Shown in pieces: positions 1 to 5,859 of a DNA stretch of 14,140 bases (the stretch's first letter is position 1; the number at the start of each line of letters is the position of its first letter). Below the pieces are notes generated by a model, which saw nothing but the letters and a program-made list of their open reading frames with translations, did not search any database and was not told the origin of the DNA. The translations under genes were made by a program, and so were the position numbers. This stretch comes from Pseudomonadota bacterium. Its GTDB lineage: Bacteria; Desulfobacterota; Syntrophobacteria; Syntrophobacterales; Syntrophobacteraceae. The stretch spans positions 1-14,140 of the forward strand of contig JAEZHY010000037.1 in the NCBI GenBank assembly GCA_023416335.1, given 5' to 3'.

Positions 1-131
1 GCCGGTACGTGCTGTGCCGCTCAGGGCAACTCTATCGCAGCCTCTGCGCTTCGCACCCGGAAACAACTTGAACGCAAGCTGGTATGAGAAAGAAGGCTTC
101 ACCCTGCTTTTGTTTATTTACAACCGACCGT

Positions 132-626
132 TCATTGTTCCGGGTTCCAGGCGCCAATCAGGGTGATCTGCTGATCGATGATCTCGGCCTTATCGTATGC
201 GTCCAAACCTTTTTCAACCGTGTCTCCGGCTTTTTTGAAACTCTCCTCGGCCTTTTTCAGCCCTTCACGTGTTCCGGACCGGAGTGAATCCCGGCCGGTC
301 TCGCTGAGGCTCAGCGCCGTGAGGTTGGCAATCTCCTGCACTTTCATAATTCCCTTTTTATGGTCGTCGAGAACGCCGAGCAGCCATTCCTTCAGCTTGG
401 CCGGGTCCTGGTAGACCCTCTCGTAACCGCCTTCGTATCTCTGGACGCCCCGCACGTTATCCACAATTGCCTGCTTGATCTGGGTCGGAAGCTTATAGTC
501 CGGTTCCTTGAAGTCGAAACCGGGAGGATTTCCGTAAGTCCATTGAATTTCCTGGGTATTGCCGGAGGCGGCCGGCAGCAGGAACAAAAACGCCAGTGCG
601 ATCAGAAAGTGATATCGTATGCGCAT
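132..626 (-). CDS. Small secreted protein of unknown function
   Basis: A 164-residue protein that I do not recognise. Residues 1-22 form a Sec signal peptide: basic MRIR, then a hydrophobic core (about 6-18), then AASG, so the mature protein should be periplasmic or secreted. There is no lipobox cysteine. The mature part is hydrophilic and lysine/glutamate-rich. Residues about 90-155 look helical and could form a coiled coil or helical hairpin. The start is supported by TGGAG about six bases upstream of the ATG. The gene stands alone on the minus strand and diverges from the polyferredoxin operon across a gap of about 430 bases. No catalytic or metal-binding motif is visible, so no function is proposed. 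Confidence 0.7.
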   Translation of the reverse strand: MRIRYHFLIALAFLFLLPAASGNTQEIQWTYGNPPGFDFKEPDYKLPTQIKQAIVDNVRGVQRYEGGYERVYQDPAKLKEWLLGVLDDHKKGIMKVQEIANLTALSLSETGRDSLRSGTREGLKKAEESFKKAGDTVEKGLDAYDKAEIIDQQITLIGAWNPEQ

Positions 627-983
627 CAGAACTCCAGTAGAATTTGTTTGATTTGAAAATTGTCCTTATATCACAAGTTAAACACTTACCGCCTGTTCTT
701 TGCCGCAACATACTCCCGGGGAGATGTCCGCCCGGCACTGCCGCACCGGGAGCCATGAAAACAATGAGATGATGCGGCCGCTTTTGCTGAAGCGGAGTGA
801 ACAGTGAGCAGTGAACTGAAAAGAATTTCTGAACATCAATATTCAACGGGGGGCAGGAATACCCGCAAATGCCGTTGCTTTAATCGGGCATTCTTCGACG
901 GAGCCACCAATCCCGTCGACCCGGCAGGGCTTTTGAGCCGGGAACCAGGGTCCGGATTCTTCAGCGAACCATGCCATAATCTT
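627..983. other. Gene-poor intergenic stretch
   Basis: I see no supportable gene here. Short open frames on both strands lack family resemblance, good ribosome binding sites and coding-like composition. Around 799-820 the sequence contains an imperfect short repeat of CAGTGAAC-type units (GTGAACAGTGAGCAGTGAAC), a pattern often found as intergenic filler. The stretch separates divergent genes, so it should hold the promoter for the minus-strand secreted protein, but I could not pick one out with confidence. Confidence 0.6.
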
Positions 984-1011
984 TGGACAACTCTGCCCTA
1001 TCCAATATAAA
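984..1011 (+). promoter_or_regulatory. Candidate sigma70-type promoter of the polyferredoxin operon
   Basis: TGGACA (984-989) matches the -35 consensus at five of six positions. It lies 16 bases before TATAAA (1006-1011), a good -10 element. Transcription would start near 1018, leaving about 40 bases of leader before the first ATG at 1059. It is the only clear promoter-like pair just upstream of the operon. This is a consensus match only. Confidence 0.45.
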
Positions 1012-1058
1012 AAGGATAATCTCCCTCACCTGAAATACTTCTTCCAAGGAGATCAGAT

Positions 1059-1160
1059 ATGCTGAAAGTCCTGTATTCGGCATTACTCCTGACTTTGGCA
1101 TGCACTCATTTCATGACTGCCCCCACTTCATTTGAGGAGGACTGCAAGAGTGTCGGTTAG
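1059..1160 (+). CDS. 33-residue leader-like ORF overlapping the polyferredoxin start
   Basis: A short ORF with a strong ribosome binding site: AAGGAG at 1046-1051, seven bases before ATG. The peptide starts MLKVLYSALLLTLACTHF, that is one lysine, a hydrophobic run and a cysteine at residue 15. This resembles a signal or lipoprotein leader, although the -3 residue (T) is not ideal for a lipobox. It ends with a short acidic tail. Its last codons contain the GAGGAGG that serves as ribosome binding site for the next gene. Its stop (1158-1160) lies just inside that gene, so translation of the two is probably coupled. It could be a real small membrane peptide or lipoprotein, or simply a translated leader. 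I cannot assign a function. Confidence 0.45.
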   Translation: MLKVLYSALLLTLACTHFMTAPTSFEEDCKSVG

Positions 1161-2454
1161 AGAAATTACGAAGTCCGTACTAACGAGCAGACTGTACCCA
1201 GCGGTATTGCAGTGGCCTACTCTGATCATCTTTGCATTCATCATCTACAGCCTCCTGAACGGACCTTCGGATGCAGTACGAAATTTCGGCACCGTCCTCA
1301 CCTGGTTCATGTGGTGGCCGGTCCTGGGGATCATGTTCCTCCTGGCCGGGCGAATCTGGTGCGCGGCATGCCCTTTTTCGCTCATAAGCGACATGGTGCA
1401 GAAGGTGACAGGCAACAACTTCCCGGTGCCGAAACTTTTGAAAAGGCATGGACCGTGGTTCGTAATAAGCCTGTTCATCCTGCTCACCTGGTGTGAAGAC
1501 TTTTTCGACATCGTTCATTCCACGTTAGCTACCGGTGTATTGCTCCTTGCGATCATAACCGGAGTCGTTGCGTCAGGAGCATTCTTCGAGCGGCGCACCT
1601 GGTGCCGATACCTGTGCCCCCTTGGAGGAATGGCCGGGATTTACTCCCGGGTCGGGATCGTTCAATTGCGAGGGACCCGCGACAAGTGCATCAAATGCAG
1701 TTCCGTTGACTGCTACAAGGGAGGAAAAGCCGGTCCGGGCTGCCCCATGTTCGAGTTCCCCCGGATTCTCGAAAGCAGCGCCAACTGCAATCTTTGCGGC
1801 ACATGCATCAAGAACTGCCCCAACGACTCCGTGACGGTCTCCCTCAGAGTCCCCTCCAGCGAACTCTGGTCCGTCAACAAGTCCAGATTTGAAGAATCCT
1901 CTCTGGCCGCGATCCTGGCGGGCCTCCTGGTGGTGTTGAACACCATGGAGGTTGTCAAGCACTGGCTTCCGTCTCTCCTTGGCGGCGGGAACGAAGAACT
2001 CGGTTTCACCGCCTTCTACTTTGTGTCCCTTTGCATTCCGGTAATACTCATGCTCGCGGCCGCAAAACTCGCATCGAACCACAACGGCATACCTGTAAAG
2101 ACCAACTTCGCCAGGTTCGGCTACGCTCTTATACCGGTCGTGCTGGCATCTCATATCGGGCATACGGGCAGAGAATTCCTGGAAAAGGGACTGCTTATCC
2201 CTTTCAGCATCGAATCCTTCCTGAACCCGGGGACCCCGGTGCCCGGATCGGCATCGCTTCTCGGCGATGAAGGAATCCTCGCGGTGCATCTGCTGCTGTA
2301 CTTCGCAGGGATTCTGCTGTCATGCTATACGGCCTGGCGCATCGCCCGAGCGAACTACAAACCGGGAAAACGCCTGGGGACAATGGTGCCCTTTCTGGTC
2401 CTCATAGCGATTTTTGCCGGCTTGAACGTTCTTCTGGTGTTGTCGGCCGAGTAG
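1150..2454 (+). CDS. Membrane polyferredoxin, NapH/NosR/CcoG type 4Fe-4S protein
   Basis: A 434-residue integral membrane iron-sulfur protein, probably moving electrons between the quinone pool and an unidentified partner. Several hydrophobic segments (roughly 20-36, 52-67, 103-118, 122-145) surround two CxnCP motifs typical of the family: C71/C74 in WCAACP and C152/C156 in WCRYLCP. Two ferredoxin-like clusters follow. The first is unusual in spacing (C180, C183, C188, C198). The second is canonical (C213, C216, C219, C223, CX2CX2CX3CP). The second half carries about five more membrane segments and histidines in SHIGHTGREF (about 334-343). GTG at 1150 is chosen because GAGGAGG lies nine bases upstream. 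A TTG at 1132 would begin just before that Shine-Dalgarno and is unlikely. No Nap or Nos catalytic subunit is nearby, so the partner is unknown. Confidence 0.85.
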   Translation: MSVREITKSVLTSRLYPAVLQWPTLIIFAFIIYSLLNGPSDAVRNFGTVLTWFMWWPVLGIMFLLAGRIWCAACPFSLISDMVQKVTGNNFPVPKLLKRHGPWFVISLFILLTWCEDFFDIVHSTLATGVLLLAIITGVVASGAFFERRTWCRYLCPLGGMAGIYSRVGIVQLRGTRDKCIKCSSVDCYKGGKAGPGCPMFEFPRILESSANCNLCGTCIKNCPNDSVTVSLRVPSSELWSVNKSRFEESSLAAILAGLLVVLNTMEVVKHWLPSLLGGGNEELGFTAFYFVSLCIPVILMLAAAKLASNHNGIPVKTNFARFGYALIPVVLASHIGHTGREFLEKGLLIPFSIESFLNPGTPVPGSASLLGDEGILAVHLLLYFAGILLSCYTAWRIARANYKPGKRLGTMVPFLVLIAIFAGLNVLLVLSAE

Positions 2455-2474
2455 CCCGACTTTTGCGGAAAGCC

Positions 2475-2489
2475 TCTGAACCTTTCAGA
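2475..2489 (+). repeat. Small hairpin between the two operon genes
   Basis: TCTGAA and TTCAGA pair perfectly around a three-base CCT loop in the 53-base gap between the polyferredoxin and the ATPase-like gene, just upstream of the latter's AAGGA. There is no T run, so it is not a terminator. It might affect mRNA processing or translation of the second gene, or be chance. Confidence 0.3.
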
Positions 2490-2507
2490 CGCATAAGGAA
2501 CAAATTA

Positions 2508-3173
2508 ATGGCCGGATTGTTCATCCACTTCATCAAAGCCTTCATCCTCCTGATACCGTTCACCCCGAGTCTTGCCCTTGCCTCGAAGGGAACGGGCGAC
2601 GCGGCCCGAAGCGCCGGCGGAATGTCCATTTTCCTGTGGTTCGCTGCAGTCAATGTTCTGATAATCGTATCGGCCGCATTCGTGAAATATGCGATAAAAT
2701 CGAAGCCAAGAAAGGAAGCAGGGAAAAAGCGGCCCGACTGGGTGACCTCATTCACCATCAAAAACGACACCAACGAGATCGGTTATCTTTTCGACAGGGT
2801 CAGGGAGTTCGGCGAGGACCATCAGCTTCCGGTCAAAACAGTATTCGATTTATGCCTGGTCGCTGAGGAACTGCTTTCCTACGTGATTACCAACGGATTC
2901 GACGAAGGGGAGAGGGCTTCCCTCCAGCTTCGGGTCGGCATCGAGAAAGAACAGGCCCGCATTGCGGTGGAATATCAAGGGCGCGTCCTCAATCCACTCG
3001 AAGCTCCAAAGATAGATATCAACCTGCCGATCGAGGACCTGCCTCTCGAAGGCTGGGATGTCCACCTGTTGCGGCAGTTGGGAGATGATATCGGCTACGA
3101 ACTGATCGGGGAGAAAAACATCATCACGGTGGTAAAGAGGTGGGAGAACACGGACGAGTCCGCACAACGCTGA
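2508..3173 (+). CDS. Membrane-anchored RsbW/SpoIIAB-like ATPase-fold protein with eroded ATP motifs
   Basis: A 221-residue protein. Residues 1-26 look like a signal peptide or first membrane helix, 40-62 is a membrane segment, and the basic stretch that follows (about 63-76) places residues 77-221 in the cytoplasm. That domain resembles the anti-sigma/serine kinase HATPase family (HATPase_c_2): EELLSYVITNGFDEG (120-134) matches the N-box region, EYQGRVLNPLEAPKID (155-170) the D-box region, and EGWDVHLLRQLGDDIGYEL (181-199) the usual GGxGxHLxRxxxD region. At each site the key residue appears changed: the N-box Asn is Tyr125, the DxG is altered, and GGxG is EGWD. It may therefore bind ATP poorly or act only in protein contacts. 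ATG 2508 has AAGGA eight bases upstream. A longer frame starting at 2322 lies mostly inside the previous gene. It probably shares the polyferredoxin's mRNA. Confidence 0.75.
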   Translation: MAGLFIHFIKAFILLIPFTPSLALASKGTGDAARSAGGMSIFLWFAAVNVLIIVSAAFVKYAIKSKPRKEAGKKRPDWVTSFTIKNDTNEIGYLFDRVREFGEDHQLPVKTVFDLCLVAEELLSYVITNGFDEGERASLQLRVGIEKEQARIAVEYQGRVLNPLEAPKIDINLPIEDLPLEGWDVHLLRQLGDDIGYELIGEKNIITVVKRWENTDESAQR

Positions 3174-3361
3174 TCACGACGCAGGGGCCGTGCTGTTGGA
3201 AGAGAATTCGCAAACGATTCAATTGCCCACGCAGCAACTATACAAATCAGCGACAAAAAGATGACCGGAATACGCCGGAATCCAGCGGAGCCGACGCATT
3301 CCCGGACGCGGTTTGAACAAGAATGAAACTCTAATAGAATGGAAGCGCTCATTATGTTGAG

Positions 3362-3383
3362 GTACGGTTTCCCGACCGTGCCA
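3362..3383. repeat. REP-like palindromic hairpin
   Basis: GGTACGG (3362-3368) pairs with CCGTGCC (3377-3383) across an eight-base TTTCCCGA loop, giving a seven-pair stem with one G-T wobble. No T run follows, so it is not a classic terminator. GC-rich palindromes of this kind in intergenic DNA often belong to repetitive extragenic elements, but only one copy is visible here. Confidence 0.4.
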
Positions 3384-3564
3384 TAACGGCCTTGAAGTTC
3401 CAAATAAGAGGTGTCCCGACCTGCCTTCCCTGAAATTGCCTAAACACTGCCTTCAGGCCTTAACACCAATATCCCTGCCTTTGTATCGGCTGGTACTTAG
3501 CTAAAACTTGAAGTCATATTTGACAAACTACAAGACTTGGATTTGCGCGGAATGGGGCTTGGGA

Positions 3565-3570
3565 TATAAT
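3565..3570 (+). promoter_or_regulatory. Candidate -10 element (TATAAT) upstream of the DUF433 remnant
   Basis: A perfect TATAAT lies 33 bases before the GTG at 3604. The matching -35 position (about 3542-3548) holds only a weak TTTGCG-type sequence. A TTGACA at 3520-3525 is about 39 bases away, too far to pair with it. This could be the promoter of the small-gene islet that follows. Confidence 0.35.
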
Positions 3571-3603
3571 TCCTTGATCGGCGCATGGCGATGAGATCGC
3601 TTT

Positions 3604-3828
3604 GTGGTATTTGAAAACAGGGGATATCCGAAATGGTCTTTGATCGCATCCGTTGCCCCTGCTCACATAAATGGTCAACCCTGTGTGCGCAACATGCGCC
3701 TGACCGTGCGGCGTGTCGTCGGGTTAGCTGCCTTCTACCCGAACCGAGATGAATTACGTCGTGAATATCCCGAGCTTGAAGACTAGGATATCCGGCAGGC
3801 TCTCCTCTATGCCGCGGGATCTAGATAG
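3604..3828 (+). pseudogene. DUF433 family (antitoxin-type) gene broken by an in-frame stop
   Basis: The first 60 codons from GTG 3604 encode the recognisable DUF433 core: NGQPCVRNMRLTVRRVV, corresponding to the family's GKPCIRGTRIPV, and later REYPELED. A TAG (3784-3786) interrupts the frame exactly where the family continues with an acidic residue. Past it the same frame reads DIRQALLYAAG, the usual end of the domain, before a second stop at 3826-3828. A GAG-to-TAG change would explain the first stop. DUF433 proteins are thought to be antitoxins, often paired with a DUF5615 PIN-like toxin, but none follows here. In the +1 frame after about 3817 the reading stays open to 3904, so a frameshift near the end is also possible. 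The truncated product is probably not functional. Confidence 0.65.
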
Positions 3829-3900
3829 ACTCGGTTCTCCCAGCTTTGCCGATAAAGAGCACCGGGTGACAAAAGGTATACCCCTCTTAGGTGATTATAC

Positions 3901-4194
3901 TTGAGCAAGATCAAACAAATTCAAGAGCTGATCCGTAACGGCCTCTATTATCTCATCGAGCATGCTTATGAAGAAGCAGCTGCTGACGACTTCGATATTT
4001 ACGATATGGAGCAAGGCATTTTGACTGGTAAGATCCGGAAGCGTTGGTCGAGGAAAGCGAAATACGAAGTTGTTGGTTTATCCCTGGACGGACGCCCTAT
4101 CGGGATTATATGCCGCATAACATTGTCCGGGAAGGTCCGCATTATTACCGTTCATGAGAACAACCTCGTGGGTGGAACGGGAACGATGCTATGA
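3901..4194 (+). CDS. DUF4258 domain protein, probable toxin-like partner
   Basis: A 97-residue protein matching the DUF4258 pattern. It has an N-terminal helix with an EH motif (IRNGLYYLIEHAYEEAAADD, about 11-30), then YDMEQGILTGKIRKRW (about 34-49), and a beta-strand tail resembling the family's usual ending (RPIGIICRITLSGKVRIITV). Such proteins are small, fold like RelE/BrnT-type toxins, and are commonly encoded just before a YgiT-type zinc-finger protein, as here. The start is TTG at 3901, the first available in this frame (a stop lies at 3892-3894), with a weak AGGTG upstream. Its stop overlaps the next gene's ATG (ATGA), so the two are translationally coupled. A toxin role is inferred from context and family, not shown. 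Confidence 0.75.
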   Translation: MSKIKQIQELIRNGLYYLIEHAYEEAAADDFDIYDMEQGILTGKIRKRWSRKAKYEVVGLSLDGRPIGIICRITLSGKVRIITVHENNLVGGTGTML

Positions 4195-4430
4195 ACTTTT
4201 GGGAAAACGAAAGATGCGAGTATTGTGGTGGGCAAATAGTTGAGAAACGCGTGACTATCCACCGAAAAACCAAGGGTGGATACGTTCAGCTTGAGAATGT
4301 TCCCGCAGGAGTATGCAGGGATTGTGGGACGCGATACTTTACGGCAAACGTACTCAAGACCATCCAGGAGAGCATCAGAGGCCGAAAAAAAGCAGACCGT
4401 GAGGTATGTATGTCCGTGTACTCTTTGTAG
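4191..4430 (+). CDS. YgiT-type zinc-finger protein (MqsA N-terminal domain-like)
   Basis: A 79-residue protein with two CX2C pairs, C9/C12 (CEYC) and C42/C45 (CRDC), which should bind one zinc as in the N-terminal domain of the antitoxin MqsA. The order CX2CG, then a basic strand (IHRKTKGGY), then VPAGVCRDCGTRYF is the family hallmark. It stops where MqsA would begin its C-terminal helix-turn-helix, so it carries no recognisable DNA-binding domain. It overlaps the DUF4258 gene by four bases. The likely role is partner or antitoxin of that protein. Zinc binding is well supported; antitoxin function is inferred from neighbourhood. Confidence 0.8.
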   Translation: MNFWENERCEYCGGQIVEKRVTIHRKTKGGYVQLENVPAGVCRDCGTRYFTANVLKTIQESIRGRKKADREVCMSVYSL

Positions 4431-4433
4431 GTA

Positions 4434-4534
4434 GCCTTGGCCAACGAAAGGGACCGCATGGCGAAGGTACGGAAATTCATTCTGAACGGTCTGAATTTCC
4501 CGGTTGCCAGGGTTCCATGGCCTGCAAGACCTAA
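4434..4534 (+). pseudogene. Decayed fragment of an iron-sulfur flavoprotein (FMN reductase family) gene
   Basis: Bases 4464-4530 align by eye with 5232-5299 inside the intact flavoprotein gene. I count about 49 of 68 positions identical, highest over the last 25 (gCCAGGG..CATGGCCTGCAAGAC). The fragment reads AKVRKFILNGLNF in one frame. After a one-base deletion near 4500-4505 it reads CQGSMACKT, matching AQVRTFALNDLNF and CQGCMACKT of the intact protein. A TAA follows at 4532-4534. The second cysteine is a serine here. The match weakens upstream (4434-4463), so that boundary is uncertain. It is a leftover of a duplicated or recombined copy and not an expressed gene. A nine-base inverted repeat (4471-4479 with 4492-4500) lies inside it. 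Confidence 0.65.
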
Positions 4535-4600
4535 CTCACTGTTTCCAACTCCGCTTTGCCTTCGCGCTATGAATTAAGCGGTACAGTCGGCTTGTCGATC

Positions 4601-4609
4601 TGCTATAAT
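4601..4609 (+). promoter_or_regulatory. Extended -10 promoter of hicBA
   Basis: TGCTATAAT is a perfect -10 hexamer (4604-4609) with the TGn extension, which can compensate for the poor -35 region seen about 17 bases upstream. Transcription would start near 4616, 25 bases before the hicB ATG. HicB-type antitoxins usually repress their own promoter, but I saw no clear operator palindrome here. Confidence 0.5.
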
Positions 4610-4640
4610 GAATTTTTGCGAAAATGGAGGATGAAAACTC

Positions 4641-4856
4641 ATGAGAAGGCACTTTCCGATTATCATAGAGCAAGATGTCGATGGGGTGTTTATCGTTGAG
4701 TGTCCAAGCTTCAAAGGGTGCAGAAGCTACGGCGATACCATTGAAGAAGCAATGGACAATATTCGTGAAGCCATTGAAGCCTGCCTTGAGGAAACTCCGC
4801 TTACAGGTGATGTGACCTTCATCGGGGTACGTGACCTGGAAGTTAACGTTGCATGA
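4641..4856 (+). CDS. hicB: HicB family antitoxin
   Basis: A 71-residue single-domain HicB. It starts with the family's beta-strand pattern (FPIIIEQDVDGVFIVECPSF) and continues with GCRSYGDTIEEAMDNIREAI and a C-terminal strand. The fold is a partial RNase H-like domain that neutralises the mRNA-cleaving toxin HicA by direct binding. At this length it lacks the C-terminal HTH or ribbon-helix-helix domain of longer HicBs. GGAGG (4626-4630) lies ten bases before ATG. The stop overlaps the hicA ATG (ATGA), so the gene order is antitoxin first. Here the antitoxin is intact while its toxin is broken. Confidence 0.88.
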   Translation: MRRHFPIIIEQDVDGVFIVECPSFKGCRSYGDTIEEAMDNIREAIEACLEETPLTGDVTFIGVRDLEVNVA

Positions 4857-5081
4857 CCAATATTCCTGCTCTTTCGTTCAATCAGCTGATAGCTGCCGTA
4901 GAGCGGCTCGGCTTCATCCGAGTGCGGCAACGGGGTCACATATCCGATTTGTCCATGAAGACGGGCGTAGAACGACTATTCCCGATCATGGCCAGAGAAA
5001 CGACCAAAGGGGCTGCTCCATAAGATCGTTTGCAATGACTTGGAAATTACACTTTTTGAGTTCCTGCGGTTTCTGGAGTGA
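4853..5081 (+). pseudogene. hicA: HicA toxin gene with two one-base frameshifts
   Basis: A HicA-like protein can be rebuilt only across three frames. From ATG 4853 it reads LSFNQLIAAVERLGFIRVRQ. After GGGG at 4932-4935 it must shift to read GSHIRFVHEDGRRTTIPDHG, which carries the catalytic histidine. After GGGG at 5009-5012 it must shift again to read GLLHKIVCNDLEITLFEF and stop at 5079-5081. Each shift equals one lost base. Restoring both gives 77 codons, the normal HicA length. Both sit where GGGGG would restore the frame (RGS and RGL). They may be true inactivating mutations or homopolymer sequencing errors. As written, translation from 4853 leaves the HicA sequence at the first shift and no active toxin is made. 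Confidence 0.8.
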
Positions 5082-5135
5082 ATCTTCGATACACCGCGAA
5101 GGAATCAAGAATTTTTATATCAAAGAGGAAAAGAT

Positions 5136-5714
5136 ATGAGGATCGTCTGCCTGCTCGGAAGCCCCAGAAAGAACGCAAATAGCTCCACCATTTCCGAGCG
5201 CTTCTGCACCACAGCCCAAAAGCTTGGAGCCCAAGTTCGAACCTTCGCGTTAAACGACCTCAATTTCCGGGGCTGCCAGGGATGCATGGCCTGCAAGACA
5301 AAGCTCGACAGGTGCGCCCTCAAGGACGACCTGACGGAAGTCCTGGACGCGGTCCGGGAAACGGATATCCTTGTACTGGCATCTCCCGTCTACTACTGGG
5401 ATGTTTCGGCGCAGATGAAAGCGTTCCTCGACAGGACTTTCTCGTTCCTTGTACCCGATTTTATAACCGCTCCGCAAAAATCCCGCCTCGACCCGGGGAA
5501 AAAGCTGGTTTTCATTCTCGCCCAGAATAATCCCGACAGGAACTCTTTCACCGATATCTTCCCGAAGTTCGATTACTTCTTCCGGGCGTACGGTTTCACG
5601 GACACTCGCCTGATACGGGCCTTCGGCGTTGGCGGTCCGGGGGAAGTTGAGAGTCAGAAAGATGTGATGGAGTCGGCTGAGAAAACCGCCGAAGAGTTTT
5701 GCAGGGATAATTAG
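5136..5714 (+). CDS. Iron-sulfur flavoprotein / NADPH-dependent FMN reductase family
   Basis: A 192-residue flavodoxin-fold protein, probably a cytoplasmic electron carrier or NAD(P)H:flavin/quinone reductase. MRIVCLLGSPRKNANSST (1-18) is the FMN phosphate loop, and ASPVYYWDVSAQMKAFLDR (82-100) is the second flavin-binding segment typical of the family. C47, C50, C53 and C60 form CX2CX2CX6C, fitting the compact cluster motif of archaeal and bacterial iron-sulfur flavoproteins (Isf), so a 4Fe-4S cluster is plausible. The start follows AGAGGAAAAG closely. It stands alone on the plus strand, after the hicBA locus and convergent with chrA. A decayed relative lies about 0.7 kb upstream. The physiological partner cannot be told from sequence. 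Confidence 0.87.
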   Translation: MRIVCLLGSPRKNANSSTISERFCTTAQKLGAQVRTFALNDLNFRGCQGCMACKTKLDRCALKDDLTEVLDAVRETDILVLASPVYYWDVSAQMKAFLDRTFSFLVPDFITAPQKSRLDPGKKLVFILAQNNPDRNSFTDIFPKFDYFFRAYGFTDTRLIRAFGVGGPGEVESQKDVMESAEKTAEEFCRDN

Positions 5715-5740
5715 AAGGTAGAGTGTAAATTTTGAGCCGC

Positions 5741-5760
5741 CGGTCTTCGCAAGGCCGTTT
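5741..5760 (+). terminator. Weak candidate terminator after the flavoprotein gene
   Basis: CGGTCTT (5741-5747) pairs with AAGGCCG (5751-5757) around a three-base loop, with one G-T wobble, and is followed by only three T residues. Its position, 26 bases after the stop and before a convergent gene, fits a terminator, but the T tract is poor. Confidence 0.35.
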
Positions 5761-5859
5761 CCGAGCGTTCCGTTACCACTGTCCGGCCGCGCCTGCTTAT
5801 TGTCCCGAGAATTGATGCCCTGGCCAAAAATCGAATTCCTTATGTGACTGGGTCACCAT

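Larger units (their letters stand above)
3174..3603. other. Intergenic stretch with a REP-like hairpin and a -10 element
   Basis: No gene is supported in these 430 bases. The visible structure is a hairpin at 3362-3383 and a perfect TATAAT at 3565-3570, both listed separately. The sequence marks the change from the polyferredoxin operon to the toxin-antitoxin islet. I found no convincing Rho-independent terminator directly after 3173. Confidence 0.6.

Noticed and set aside
1..131. Open frames at the left edge that could be the end of a truncated gene
   Set aside because: Three frames stay open for some distance but none gives a recognisable family, so no partial gene is called.
804..1010. 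68-codon plus-strand ORF in the gap before the polyferredoxin operon
   Set aside because: No family match, no convincing ribosome binding site, and it runs through the candidate promoter.
1132..1149. TTG at 1132 as start of the polyferredoxin
   Set aside because: The TTG sits immediately before the AGGAGG that is the ribosome binding site for GTG 1150; it would have no site of its own.
1573..2289. Long minus-strand open frame (238 codons) opposite the polyferredoxin
   Set aside because: It lies entirely antisense to a clearly recognised protein, has no family resemblance and arises from codon composition of the real gene.
3520..3525. Perfect TTGACA as a -35 element for the TATAAT at 3565
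   Set aside because: The spacing of about 39 bases is far beyond the usable 15-19.
4471..4500. Nine-base inverted repeat as a terminator
   Set aside because: There is no T run, and it falls within sequence homologous to the flavoprotein coding region, so it is probably coincidental.
5845..5857. GTGAC/GTCAC dyad between the flavoprotein and chrA genes
   Set aside because: Only five base pairs and no T run on either side; too weak to call a terminator or operator.
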